Assembly (NCBI RefSeq): GCF_019890675.1
Contig: NZ_JAIOAA010000004.1
Span: 124,001-188,000, forward strand
Direction: 5' to 3'
DNA length: 64,000 nt
Source of the DNA: Micromonospora sp. PLK6-60
GTDB taxonomy: Bacteria; Actinomycetota; Actinomycetes; Mycobacteriales; Micromonosporaceae
This document shows, piece after piece, positions 42,161-51,818 of the stretch; the stretch's first letter is position 1, and each line of letters opens with the position of its first letter. The translations under genes and the position numbers were made by a program. The notes beneath the pieces are model-generated. The model was given only the letters and a program-made list of their open reading frames with translations, was not told the DNA's origin and did no database searches.

Positions 42161-43546
42161 GTGTCTGATCTGTCCCAGATCATCAAGGCCTATGACGTCC
42201 GGGGCACGGTGCCGGACCAGTGGGACGAGCCGGTCGCCCGGGCCATCGGTGCTGCCTTCACCCAGTTCCTGGCCGCCACCGGCGAACCGGGCGACGCGGT
42301 GGTGATCGGGCATGACATGCGGCAGACGTCGCCCGGCCTGGCCGCCGCGTTCGCCGCCGGGGTACGCGCCGAGGGCCGCGCGGTGATCGAGATCGGCCTG
42401 GCCTCCACCGACATGCTCTACTACGCCTCCGGCGCGCTCGGCCTGCCCGGGGCGATGTTCACCGCCAGCCACAACCCGGCCCGCTACAACGGCATCAAGA
42501 TGTGCCGCACCGGCGCCCGCCCGATCGGGCAGGACAGCGGGCTGGCGGAGATCCGGGACCGGGCGCAGGCGCTGCTGGACAAGGACGAGGACGCCCCGAC
42601 CGGCGAGCCGGCCCGCCCGGCCGAGCAGCGGGACCTGCGCCCCGAGTACGCGGCCCACCTGCGCACCCTGGTCGACCTCGCCGGCATCCGCCCGCTGAAG
42701 GTGGTCGTGGACGCCGGCAACGGGATGGGCGGGCACACCGTGCCCAGCGTGCTGGGTGACGCGGTGCTGCCGGCGCTGCCGCTGACCATCGTGCCGCTCT
42801 ACTTCGAGCTGGACGGCAGCTTCCCCAACCACGAGGCCAACCCGCTGGACCCGGCCAACCTGGTCGACCTCCAGCGGGCGGTGGTCGCGCACGGCGCCGA
42901 CCTCGGCCTGGCCTTCGACGGCGACGCGGACCGCTGCTTCGTGGTCGACGAGCGGGGCGAGCCGGTGTCGCCGTCCGCCGTCACCGCCCTGGTGGCCGTC
43001 CGGGAGCTGGCCAAGCACCCCGGCGCCACGGTGATCCACAACCCGATCACCTCGGCGGCGGTGCCGGAGATCATCCGGGAGCACGGCGGCGAGCCGGTGG
43101 TGGCGCGGGTCGGCCACTCCTTCATCAAGGCCGAGATGGCCCGCACCAACGCCATCTTCGGCGGCGAGCACTCCGCCCACTACTACTTCCGGGACTTCTG
43201 GTTCGCCGACACCGGCATGCTGGCCGCCATGCACACCCTCGCCGCGCTCGGCGAGCAGGAGCTGCCGCTGTCCGAGCTGGCCGCCCGGTACGAGCGGTAC
43301 GTCGCCTCGGGCGAGATCAACTCGACGGTGCCGGACCAGGCGGCGAAGGTCGCCGAGGTGCGCGCCGCGTACCCGGACGCGGAGGTCGACGAGCTGGACG
43401 GGCTCACCTTCCGCTTCCCCGACGGCGCCTGGTTCAACCTGCGCGCCTCCAACACGGAGCCGTTGCTGCGGCTCAACGTCGAGGCCCCGTCCCGGGAGCG
43501 GATGATCTCGCTCCGCGACGCGGTGCTCGACCGGGTTCGCCGATAA
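42161..43546 (+). CDS. manB: Phosphomannomutase/phosphoglucomutase
   Basis: 461 residues from GTG 42161. Alpha-D-phosphohexomutase family: the phosphoserine loop is FTASHNPARYNGIK, the metal loop DGDADR is in LAFDGDADRCFVVD, the sugar loop is GGEHSAHYYF and the phosphate-binding loop is RASNTEPLLRLN. It interconverts mannose 6-phosphate and mannose 1-phosphate, the step towards GDP-mannose for glycolipids and glycoproteins. It leads a run of same-strand genes including manA, and is the point where the conserved backbone resumes. Confidence 0.95.
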   Translation: MSDLSQIIKAYDVRGTVPDQWDEPVARAIGAAFTQFLAATGEPGDAVVIGHDMRQTSPGLAAAFAAGVRAEGRAVIEIGLASTDMLYYASGALGLPGAMFTASHNPARYNGIKMCRTGARPIGQDSGLAEIRDRAQALLDKDEDAPTGEPARPAEQRDLRPEYAAHLRTLVDLAGIRPLKVVVDAGNGMGGHTVPSVLGDAVLPALPLTIVPLYFELDGSFPNHEANPLDPANLVDLQRAVVAHGADLGLAFDGDADRCFVVDERGEPVSPSAVTALVAVRELAKHPGATVIHNPITSAAVPEIIREHGGEPVVARVGHSFIKAEMARTNAIFGGEHSAHYYFRDFWFADTGMLAAMHTLAALGEQELPLSELAARYERYVASGEINSTVPDQAAKVAEVRAAYPDAEVDELDGLTFRFPDGAWFNLRASNTEPLLRLNVEAPSRERMISLRDAVLDRVRR

Positions 43547-43607
43547 GATCGCGTGCGCCGGTCGGCACCGCCGACCGGTCGACCGCATACGTGGAAGGAG
43601 CCGCGCC

Positions 43608-43811
43608 GTGGCCCTGGACCCGCAGTTGCTCGAGATACTCGCCTGCCCGGACACGCACCACGCCCCACTCGACTACGACGCGCAGGCGCAGACCCTGACC
43701 TGCACCGAGTGCGGCCGGATCTTCGAGGTCCGCGACGACGTACCGGTGCTGCTGCTGGACGAGGCGCGCGGTGGGCCGGCGGACGGGACGCGAGGCGAGT
43801 CGACCCGGTGA
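43608..43811 (+). CDS. Trm112-family zinc-ribbon protein
   Basis: 67 residues from GTG 43608 with AAGGAG upstream. The first 50 residues match bacterial Trm112-like proteins (YcaR): LDPQLLEILACPDTHHAPLDY, TLTCTECGRIFEVRDDVPVLLLDEA. Three of the usual four zinc ligands are cysteines in CP and CTEC; the second ligand of the first pair is probably His in CPDTHH. Partner or function in bacteria is unclear; in other organisms Trm112 activates methyltransferases. The last four bases overlap the next gene. Confidence 0.88.
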   Translation: MALDPQLLEILACPDTHHAPLDYDAQAQTLTCTECGRIFEVRDDVPVLLLDEARGGPADGTRGESTR

Positions 43812-45016
43812 TGGAGATGGACGGCACGGCCGGGGTCAGTGGCCACCGGCACGCCGACGAGGCGCTGCTCGACGACCCGGACCGGCTCGCCGAGAGCGAC
43901 CCGGGCGGGATGCTGCGGTTCACCGCCTCGGCCGGCGCCCAGGTGCGGGAGTCCGCCGCGCTGGCCGCCGAGGCGAACCTGTCGGTGCTCTCCGACGACC
44001 TGCGGGCCCGCGCGGTGGTCGTCGCCGGCATCGGCACCGCCGCGCGTACCGGTGACGTGCTCGCCACGGTCGCCGGCCCGCGCTGCCCGGTGCCGGTCAT
44101 CCCGCACCGCAGCGCCGGGGTGCCCGGCTGGGTCGGCGCGGCCGACGTGGTGATCGCGGTCAGCGCCTCCGGGCGCAGCCCCGAGGCGCTCGGCGCCGCC
44201 GAGGCCGCGCACCGGCGCGGCGCCCGGCTGGTCGCGGTGGGCGCGCCGGACTCCCAGTTGCAGTCGGTGGCCGAGCGGGCCCGGGCGCCGTTCATCCCGG
44301 TGCCCCGGCGCGCGCCCGCCCGGGCCAGCCTGTGGGCGCTCACCGTGCCGGTTCTGCTCGCCGCCCGTAGCCTCGGCCTGGTGAAGGTCAACGAGGCGGA
44401 TCTCGCGGAGACCGCGGCGCGGCTCGACGCCGACGCGGACCGCTGCCGGCCCACCGCCGAGTCGTTCGTCAACCCGGCGAAGTCGCTGGCCCTCGGGCTG
44501 GCCGGGTCGATCCCGATCGTCTGGGGTTCGTCGCCGCTGGCCACGGTGGCCGCCCGCCGGTTCGGTGACACGCTCTCGGCCAACGCCCGCTACCCGGTGG
44601 TCAGCGGGGCGCTCGGCGAGGCCGGCCGGGGCCGGGTCGGGCTGCTCGACGGCGTGTTCGGCGGGCTGTTCGAGTCCGCGCGGGACATCTTCGCCGACCC
44701 GGGTGCCGGCGACGGTGACGGCGACGCCACCCGGCTGCGGCTGGTGATCCTGCGCGACGGCGGGCTCAACGCCGAGGACGACACCGACGAGCCGCTCGCG
44801 GTGGAGGAGCGGCGGGCGGACGCGGTGCAGACGCTGGCCGAGCGGCGTGGGGTGCGCTGCGACGTGGTGACCGCCGAGGGCGGTTCGGCGCTGGAGCGGC
44901 TCGCCTCGCTGACGGCCGTGCCGGACTTCGCCTCGATCTATCTCGCGCTCGCGCACGGCCTGGACCCGATGGCGGTCCCGGCGATCACCGAGATGAAGGA
45001 GCTGGCGAACCAGTGA
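43811..45016 (+). CDS. SIS-domain protein (TobH/phosphosugar isomerase-like)
   Basis: 401 residues from the ATG in a TGATG overlap; a GTG one codon earlier is also possible. Two SIS-type sugar-phosphate-binding halves are visible: VVVAGIGTAARTGDVLAT with VIAVSASGRSPEAL in the first, and IPIVWGSSPLATVAARRFGD in the second. This protein occupies the place of Rv3256c between manB and manA in M. tuberculosis and is often called TobH. A phosphomannose/phosphoglucose isomerase-like role is likely from fold and context, but the catalytic residues were not verified. Confidence 0.85.
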   Translation: MEMDGTAGVSGHRHADEALLDDPDRLAESDPGGMLRFTASAGAQVRESAALAAEANLSVLSDDLRARAVVVAGIGTAARTGDVLATVAGPRCPVPVIPHRSAGVPGWVGAADVVIAVSASGRSPEALGAAEAAHRRGARLVAVGAPDSQLQSVAERARAPFIPVPRRAPARASLWALTVPVLLAARSLGLVKVNEADLAETAARLDADADRCRPTAESFVNPAKSLALGLAGSIPIVWGSSPLATVAARRFGDTLSANARYPVVSGALGEAGRGRVGLLDGVFGGLFESARDIFADPGAGDGDGDATRLRLVILRDGGLNAEDDTDEPLAVEERRADAVQTLAERRGVRCDVVTAEGGSALERLASLTAVPDFASIYLALAHGLDPMAVPAITEMKELANQ

Positions 45017-45070
45017 ACGACAGAACGACCCGACCCGCTCCGGGTCGACCCGCCACGGCCGGGACAGGCA

Positions 45071-45146
45071 CCGCGTGAGCGCGAGGAGTGAGCCGGGGTT
45101 GCGAGCCCCGCAGTCGCGAACGAAGAGAGGCGCCGCGTGAGCGCGA
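45071..45146. repeat. Dispersed repeat flanked by 14-base direct repeats
   Basis: CCGCGTGAGCGCGA occurs at 45071-45084 and again at 45133-45146. Between them lies a GC-rich segment containing CGGGGTTGCGAGCCCCG (45094-45110), itself a short hairpin. The right-hand direct repeat contains the GTG start codon of the transporter gene, so this repeat defines the first codons of that protein. I remember a very similar block as common in Micromonospora genomes. Confidence 0.6.
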
Positions 45147-46186
45147 ACGGCGGGACGAAGGCGATCATCGCCGCCCTGCTGGCCAACGTCGGCATCGCGG
45201 TCACCAAGTTCATCGCGTTCCTGCTGACCGGCTCCTCGTCGATGCTGGCCGAGTCGATCCACTCGGTCGCCGACTCCGGCAACCAGGGGCTGCTGCTGCT
45301 CGGTGGCAAGCGGGCCAAGCGGGCGGCCACCCCGCAACACCCCTTCGGCTACGGCCGCGAGCGGTACGTCTACGCGTTCATCGTCTCCATCGTGCTGTTC
45401 AGCCTCGGTGGCCTGTTCGCGCTCTACGAGGCGTACCACAAGTGGCACGACGCGCACGGCATCCACAGCTGGCAGTGGGTGCCGGTGACGGTGCTGGTGG
45501 CGGCGATCGTGATGGAGGGCTTCTCCTTCCGGACCGCCATCAAGGAGTCCAACCTGATCCGGGGCAAGCAGACCTGGGTCCGGTTCATCCGCCGGGCCAA
45601 GGCCCCGGAGCTGCCGGTGGTGCTGCTGGAGGACTTCGGGGCGCTGGTCGGTCTGGTCTTCGCGCTGTTCGGCGTCGGCATGACGTTGATCACCGGCAAC
45701 GGCCGCTGGGACGCCGCGGGCACCGCGATGATCGGTGTGCTGCTGGTGGCCATCGCGATCGTGCTGGCGATCGAGACCAAGAGCTTGCTGCTCGGTGAGG
45801 GCGCGGAGCCGACGGACGTGGCGGCGATCGAGCGGGCCGTCACCGGCGGCCCGGAGGTCGAGCGGATCATCCACATGAAGACGCTCTACCTCGGCCCGGA
45901 AGAGCTGCTGGTGGCGGCGAAGATCGGCGTGCCCGCCTGCGAGACGGCGGAGGAGGTGGCCCGGGACATCAACGCCGTGGAGGCGCGGATCCGGGCGGCC
46001 GTGCCGATCGCCCGGGTCATCTACCTGGAGCCGGACATCTACAGCGCCGCCGCCGAGCGGGCCGGCAGCGGATCCGCCGCGGCCACCGCCGTACCGCAGC
46101 CGGAGCCCGCCGCCGGGGCGGACGACGGGCATTCGTCAGCCGACGCGCATCCCTCGGACGAGGTCGCCGGCCGCCCGGGGAGCTGA
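45137..46186 (+). CDS. Cation diffusion facilitator family transporter
   Basis: 349 residues from GTG 45137 with GAGAGG upstream. CDF/SLC30 fold: helix 2 carries the metal-site residues in AESIHSVADSGNQ, helix 5 carries a Glu/Asp pair in LLEDFGALVGLV, and the cytoplasmic C-terminal domain begins near LLLGEGAEPTDV. It exports divalent metal such as zinc, iron or manganese in exchange for protons. The last 40 residues are a disordered Ala/Pro tail. It is inserted between the SIS gene and manA, with only 3 bases before manA, so it belongs to the man operon here. Confidence 0.9.
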   Translation: MSANGGTKAIIAALLANVGIAVTKFIAFLLTGSSSMLAESIHSVADSGNQGLLLLGGKRAKRAATPQHPFGYGRERYVYAFIVSIVLFSLGGLFALYEAYHKWHDAHGIHSWQWVPVTVLVAAIVMEGFSFRTAIKESNLIRGKQTWVRFIRRAKAPELPVVLLEDFGALVGLVFALFGVGMTLITGNGRWDAAGTAMIGVLLVAIAIVLAIETKSLLLGEGAEPTDVAAIERAVTGGPEVERIIHMKTLYLGPEELLVAAKIGVPACETAEEVARDINAVEARIRAAVPIARVIYLEPDIYSAAAERAGSGSAAATAVPQPEPAAGADDGHSSADAHPSDEVAGRPGS

Positions 46187-46189
46187 GCG

Positions 46190-47356
46190 ATGGAACTGCT
46201 GCACGGGCCGATCCGCGACTACGCCTGGGGTTCCCGCTCGGCGATCGCGCAGTTGCAGGGGCGGCCGGTGCCCAGCGCCGGCCCGGAGGCGGAGCTGTGG
46301 CTGGGCGCCCACCCGGGCGCCCCGGCCACGGTGGACCGGGAGGGTGCCCGGGTCAGCCTGGTCGACCTGCTGGTCGCCGAGCCGGAGCGCTGGCTCGGCG
46401 AGCGGATCGTCGGCCGGTTCGGCGTCCGGCTGCCGTTCCTGCTGAAGGTGCTCGCCGCGGAGGCGCCGCTGAGTCTGCAGGCCCACCCGGACGCCGAGCA
46501 GGCCCGGGCGGGGCACGCGGCGGACGCGGCGCGGGAGGCCGGCGTACGCAACTACGTCGACCCGTTCCACAAGCCGGAGCTGCTGGTCGCGCTCTCGCCG
46601 ATGGAGGCGCTCTGCGGCTTCCGGAACCCGGCCGTCGCGGCGGAGGCGCTCGCCCGGTTCGGCGTACCCGCGCTCGCGCCGGTGGTGGCCGCGCTGCGGG
46701 GCGGCCCGGCGGGCCTGCGGGAGGCCGTACGCGCGCTGCTGACCTGGCCCGCGGCGGAGCGGGCCGGGCTGGTCGAGGCGGTGGTGACGGCGGACGTCGC
46801 CGGCCCGGACGCCGAGTTGGTCCGCCGGCTGGCGGTGGCCTACCCGGGCGACCCGGGGGTGCTGGTGGCGCTGCTGCTGCACCACGTGCGGCTGGAGCCG
46901 GGGCAGGCGATCTGGATGCCGGCCGGCAACCTGCACGCCTACCTGGGCGGCACCGGCGTGGAGATCATGGCGGCCAGCGACAACGTGCTGCGCGGCGGGT
47001 TGACCCCGAAGCGGGTCGACGTGGACGAGTTGCTGCGGGTGCTGCGCTTCGAGGTGCTCGACGAACCGGTGGTGTCGCCCCACCCGGTGTCGCCCGGCGT
47101 GGTGACCTGGCCGGTGCCGGTCGAGGACTTCGCCCTGCACCGGGTGCGGGTCGGCGCGGCGACCGTGCCGGACGTGCGGCTGGCGCTGCCCGGGCCGCGG
47201 GTGGTGCTCTGCAGCGCCGGCGAGCTGTCGGTGGACGACGGGGTGGCGGCGGTGACGCTCCGTCCCGGGCAGGCCGCGGTCGGCACGGCGGCCGGTGGCG
47301 CGCTTGTCGTCGGCGGCGCGGGCGAGGGGTACGTGGCCACCGCCGGCCTGCGCTGA
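46190..47356 (+). CDS. manA: Mannose-6-phosphate isomerase, class I
   Basis: 388 residues from ATG 46190. Cupin-type zinc enzyme: LSLQAHPDAEQA gives the first ligands, YVDPFHKPEL the next, and WMPAGNLHAYL with GVEIMAASDNVLRGGLTPKRVD the last ligand and active-site arginine. It converts fructose 6-phosphate to mannose 6-phosphate, the substrate of ManB encoded upstream. Complete at both ends. Confidence 0.94.
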   Translation: MELLHGPIRDYAWGSRSAIAQLQGRPVPSAGPEAELWLGAHPGAPATVDREGARVSLVDLLVAEPERWLGERIVGRFGVRLPFLLKVLAAEAPLSLQAHPDAEQARAGHAADAAREAGVRNYVDPFHKPELLVALSPMEALCGFRNPAVAAEALARFGVPALAPVVAALRGGPAGLREAVRALLTWPAAERAGLVEAVVTADVAGPDAELVRRLAVAYPGDPGVLVALLLHHVRLEPGQAIWMPAGNLHAYLGGTGVEIMAASDNVLRGGLTPKRVDVDELLRVLRFEVLDEPVVSPHPVSPGVVTWPVPVEDFALHRVRVGAATVPDVRLALPGPRVVLCSAGELSVDDGVAAVTLRPGQAAVGTAAGGALVVGGAGEGYVATAGLR

Positions 47357-47653
47357 ACCGATCGCCGCTCGCGAAGCGGTGCCGAGCCGACGCGCGCAAG
47401 TCGGAAATTCCGGAAACGCTTGACGCGATGACTGCGCAGTGTGACTCTATGAGTACGCAGCGTTGTCGCGACGAACGTCCGGGAACGCGCGGGGGAACCA
47501 AACCGGGGGGATGCACGGGGCGGCCGGCCCGTGAACGGAAAGTCCGTTCACGCCGACCGCCCCGTGCGCTGTTCCGCACGCACCCGTAAGCCGGCTCTCC
47601 GTCCGGCGCGTAAGGTAGAAGGCTGCGCAGCTAACCGTTCGACAGGAGCTTCC
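47357..47653 (+). other. 297-base leader region of ahcY
   Basis: The region has no gene. It carries TTGACG at 47420-47425 as a possible -35 element, a long hairpin (listed separately) and the ribosome binding site AGGAG at 47644-47648. I looked for an S-adenosylhomocysteine riboswitch, which often precedes ahcY, and did not recognise its conserved core. Confidence 0.45.
47513..47567 (+). terminator. Long hairpin in the ahcY leader
   Basis: An outer stem of 15 base pairs with one mismatch (47513-47527 with 47553-47567), a two-base bulge, a perfect inner stem of 10 base pairs (47530-47539 with 47543-47552) and a loop AAG. It ends 86 bases before the ahcY start and 211 bases after the manA stop. 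It may terminate the man operon or act as an attenuator of ahcY; no T-run follows. Confidence 0.55.
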
Positions 47654-49153
<1,500 letters not shown>

Positions 49154-49164
49154 GTCGTGGCGCG

Positions 49165-49199
49165 GGACCGGGTCGGCCGTTGGCCGGCCCGGTCCTTTT
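49165..49199 (+). terminator. Intrinsic terminator of ahcY
   Basis: GGACCGGGTCGGCC (49165-49178) pairs with GGCCGGCCCGGTCC (49182-49195) with one wobble, a three-base loop and then TTTT. It begins 12 bases after the stop codon. It is one of the few hairpins in this window followed by a T-run. Confidence 0.88.
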
Positions 49200-49275
49200 G
49201 CGCCCGCGGGCGGTGCTTCGGGTGCGGGCGGTGCCTCGGGTGCGGGCCGCTGCCAGGCGACGGATGCCCGGATGG

Positions 49276-49319
49276 GCGTGATACCTCTGAGGTATCAATA
49301 TGACTCTCAGGTATCACGC
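49276..49319. repeat. Inverted repeat of the GTGATACCTCT family (copy 2)
   Basis: The element starts GCGTGATACCTCTGAGGTATC and ends AGGTATCACGC. Its outer 11 bases on each side are complementary to each other and identical to the arms of the element at 16147-16190. In addition the left part, GATACCTCTGAGGTATC, is a palindrome on its own, so the element can fold in two ways. It lies in the space between ahcY and efeU. Confidence 0.7.
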
Positions 49320-49393
49320 TCGCGCGGGTCACCTACCCGCCCACGCGCAGCGCGGCCAGGCCAGGCCAGGCCAGGCAGCGGGACTGGTGCCGG

Positions 49394-49549
49394 TCAGCGG
49401 CGGCGAGCGGGGCGGACCCAGGTCCAGACGCACCAGGCCAGCCAGCCGAGGGAGACGGCGGCCGCCAGCGCGCGCAGCCGGAGCGCGCTGAGCAGCAGCA
49501 CCACGACCAGAACCGCCAGCCAGGGGAGCAGCCCCTTCACACCCGTCAC
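49394..49549 (-). CDS. Small membrane protein, 51 residues
   Basis: From GTG at 49549 to TGA at 49394. The predicted sequence starts MTGVKGLLPWLAVLVVVLLL, followed by SALRLRALAAAVSLGWLAWC and the basic end VWTWVRPARRR. This gives two hydrophobic helices separated by an Arg-containing turn, with a positive C-terminus, which is a convincing membrane-protein design rather than a random frame. A second start at 49540 is possible. No strong ribosome binding site is seen. It lies opposite to ahcY and efeU in otherwise empty sequence. Function unknown. Confidence 0.5.
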   Translation of the reverse strand: MTGVKGLLPWLAVLVVVLLLSALRLRALAAAVSLGWLAWCVWTWVRPARRR

Positions 49550-49655
49550 GGGGCGGATCCTGCCACAGCGCGGCGCGGGTAACGGCCGGCGGGTGACATG
49601 CCCTTGAACGACTTGACGGCACCCCCGATCAGGAGGAAGGTATGGCTGCCCTAAC

Positions 49656-49674
49656 TTAACTGAGGCGTACCTAA
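49656..49674 (+). promoter_or_regulatory. IdeR/DmdR-type iron box before efeU
   Basis: TTAACTGAGGCGTACCTAA matches 14 of 19 positions of the IdeR/DmdR consensus TTAGGTTAGGCTAACCTAA by hand. It ends 17 bases before the efeU start codon. Iron-loaded DtxR-family repressor would shut off the efe operon here. Position and sequence agree with a known regulation type in actinobacteria. Confidence 0.7.
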
Positions 49675-49691
49675 CTGATCACGGAGTACCG

Positions 49692-50597
49692 ATGTTCGCC
49701 ACGTACCTGATCGGCCTGCGGGAGGGCCTGGAAGCGACCCTGGTGGTCAGCATCCTCGTCGCCTTCCTGGTGAAGTCGCAACGGCGCGACCGGCTGCCGC
49801 ACGTGTGGGCCGGCGTGGCCCTCGCCGTGGCGCTGTCGGTGCTCTTCGGCTGGCTGATCGAGTACACCTCGTCGTCGCTGCTGGCCCGCTCCGAGGACCG
49901 CGAGCTGTTCGAGGCGGTCACCTCCGTGGCGGCCGTGGTCTTCGTCACCTGGATGATCTTCTGGATGCGCCGGGCGGCCCGGTCCATCGCCGGCGAACTG
50001 CGCGGCAAGCTGACCGAGGCCCTCGCCGTCGGGTCCCTCGCGGTCGCCGGCATGGCCTTCCTCGCGGTGATCCGGGAGGGCCTGGAGACCGCGCTGATCT
50101 TCTACTCCGCCGCGCAGAGCGCGGCCGGCGGCGCCGGCCGCGGCCCGCTGCTGGCGCTGATCGGTGGCGTGGCCACCGCCGTGGTCCTCGGCTTCCTGCT
50201 CTACCGCAGCGCCCTGAAGATCAACCTGTCGAAGTTCTTCACCTGGACCGGCGCGCTGCTGATCCTGGTCGCCGCCGGCATCCTCAAGTACGGCGTGCAC
50301 GACTTCCAGGAGGCCGGCGTCCTGCCCGGCCTGAACAGCCACGCCTTCGACATCTCCGCGGTGCTCGACCCCAGCTCCTGGTACGCGGCGCTGCTCGCCG
50401 GCATGTTCAACATCACCGCCAACCCGACGGTGCTGGAGACGGTCGCCTGGGTGGCGTACGCGGTGCCGGTGCTGGCGCTCTTCCTGCGCCGGCCGGCGAA
50501 GCCGAAGCCCGCCGCGCCGGCCCCCGCCGCGCCCGCCGACCCCGCGCCGGCCGGGACCTCCGCGCCGGCCGACGCCGCCGCGCCGCAGCGCGCCTGA
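49692..50597 (+). CDS. efeU: FTR1-family iron permease EfeU
   Basis: 301 residues. Seven hydrophobic helices, with the two REGLE motifs that carry iron: REGLEATL at residues 10-17 and IREGLETALIF in the middle of the protein. A Pro/Ala-rich tail of about 40 residues is added at the C-terminus. It moves ferric or ferrous iron across the membrane together with EfeO and EfeB. It is the first gene of the efeUOB operon and lies directly behind an iron box. Confidence 0.95.
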   Translation: MFATYLIGLREGLEATLVVSILVAFLVKSQRRDRLPHVWAGVALAVALSVLFGWLIEYTSSSLLARSEDRELFEAVTSVAAVVFVTWMIFWMRRAARSIAGELRGKLTEALAVGSLAVAGMAFLAVIREGLETALIFYSAAQSAAGGAGRGPLLALIGGVATAVVLGFLLYRSALKINLSKFFTWTGALLILVAAGILKYGVHDFQEAGVLPGLNSHAFDISAVLDPSSWYAALLAGMFNITANPTVLETVAWVAYAVPVLALFLRRPAKPKPAAPAPAAPADPAPAGTSAPADAAAPQRA

Positions 50598-50626
50598 CCC
50601 GCCTTCCGCCGAGGAGAACGACAACC

Positions 50627-51754
50627 ATGCGTACCACCCGCTCTGTGCTGCTCGCCGCCGCCGGCGTGCTGGCCGTCGCCGGCGTCACCGCGTGTGGCGC
50701 GGACGGCGACAAGGACGCCGCCGCCGGCGCGGTGACCGTCAAGGCCACCGACACCACCTGCGAGGTCGGCACCACCGAGCTGGCCGCGGGCCAGATCACC
50801 TTCTCGGTGCGCAACTCCGGCAGCAAGGTCAACGAGTTCTACGTCTACGCCGCCGGCGACCGGGTGATGGGCGAGGTGGAGAACATCGCCCCGGGGCTGA
50901 CCCGCGAGCTGCGGGTGGAGCTGCCGGCCGGGGCGTACGAGACGGCCTGCAAGCCGGGGATGAGCGGCCGGGGGATCCGGGGCGCGCTCAAGGTGACCGG
51001 CGAGTCGGCGCCGAAGGCGGTCGACGCCACGCTGGCCGAGGCGACCGCCGGCTACCAGCGGTACGTCACCAGCCAGACCGCCGAGCTGCTGACCAGGACC
51101 GGCGAGTTCGTCACCGCGGTCAAGGCCGGCGACGTGGCCCGGGCCAAGGCGCTCTACCCGGTGACCCGCACCTACTGGGAGCGGATCGAGCCGGTCGCCG
51201 AGAGCTTCGGCGACCTGGACCCGAAGATCGACGGCCGGGAGGAGGTCGTCGAGGAGGGCATGGAGTTCACCGGTTTCCACCGGATCGAGAAGGACCTCTG
51301 GACCACCGGCGACATCAGCAAGGACGGCCCGATCGCCGACCAGCTCCTCACCGACGTCAAGGCGATCGTGGCGAAGGCCAACGCCGAGAAGCTCACCCCG
51401 CTCCAGCTCGCCAACGGGGCCAAGGCGCTGCTCGACGAGGTGGCCAGCGGCAAGATCACCGGCGAGGAAGAGCGGTACTCGCACACCGACCTCTGGGACT
51501 TCAACGCCAACCTGGAGGGCTCGAAGGCGGCGATCGCCGCGCTGCGCCCGGCCCTGGAGCAGCGGGCGCCCGAGCTGGTCACCCAGCTCGACGCGGAGTT
51601 CGCAAACGTGGAGCAGGTGCTCGGCCGGCACCGGGCCGGCGACGGCTGGAAGCTGCACACCGCGTTGAGCACCGCCGAGCTGAAGGAACTGTCGGACAGC
51701 GTCAACGCCCTCGCCGAGCCGGTCAGCCGGGTCGCCGCGGCCGTCGCCCGCTGA
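50627..51754 (+). CDS. efeO: Iron-uptake lipoprotein EfeO (cupredoxin plus M75 domain)
   Basis: 375 residues from ATG 50627 with GAGGAGAA upstream. The lipobox TAC with Cys23 anchors it outside the membrane. An N-terminal cupredoxin-like domain (about 35-125; TCEVGTTELAAGQITFSVRN) is followed by the M75/imelysin-type domain with the HxxE metal motif in GFHRIEKDLW. EfeO captures iron and passes it to EfeU. Complete and close to the usual length. Confidence 0.94.
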   Translation: MRTTRSVLLAAAGVLAVAGVTACGADGDKDAAAGAVTVKATDTTCEVGTTELAAGQITFSVRNSGSKVNEFYVYAAGDRVMGEVENIAPGLTRELRVELPAGAYETACKPGMSGRGIRGALKVTGESAPKAVDATLAEATAGYQRYVTSQTAELLTRTGEFVTAVKAGDVARAKALYPVTRTYWERIEPVAESFGDLDPKIDGREEVVEEGMEFTGFHRIEKDLWTTGDISKDGPIADQLLTDVKAIVAKANAEKLTPLQLANGAKALLDEVASGKITGEEERYSHTDLWDFNANLEGSKAAIAALRPALEQRAPELVTQLDAEFANVEQVLGRHRAGDGWKLHTALSTAELKELSDSVNALAEPVSRVAAAVAR

Positions 51755-51818
51755 CCGACCGACTGCGGTCCGGCCCGCGCACCGCGCGGCCGGCCCACCC
51801 GTCGAAGCAGGAGGACCG

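Larger units (their letters stand above)
49154..49691. other. Intergenic space between ahcY and efeU
   Basis: The 538 bases contain the ahcY terminator, a dispersed inverted repeat, a 51-residue ORF on the minus strand and the iron box of efeU, all listed separately. Between the terminator and the repeat there is GC-rich low-complexity sequence with GGTGCxTCGGGTGCGGGC repeats (49212-49245). The rest shows nothing recognisable. Confidence 0.6.

Noticed and set aside
47357..47653. S-adenosylhomocysteine riboswitch before ahcY
   Set aside because: I looked for the conserved pseudoknot core and could not recognise it; only a strong hairpin is present.
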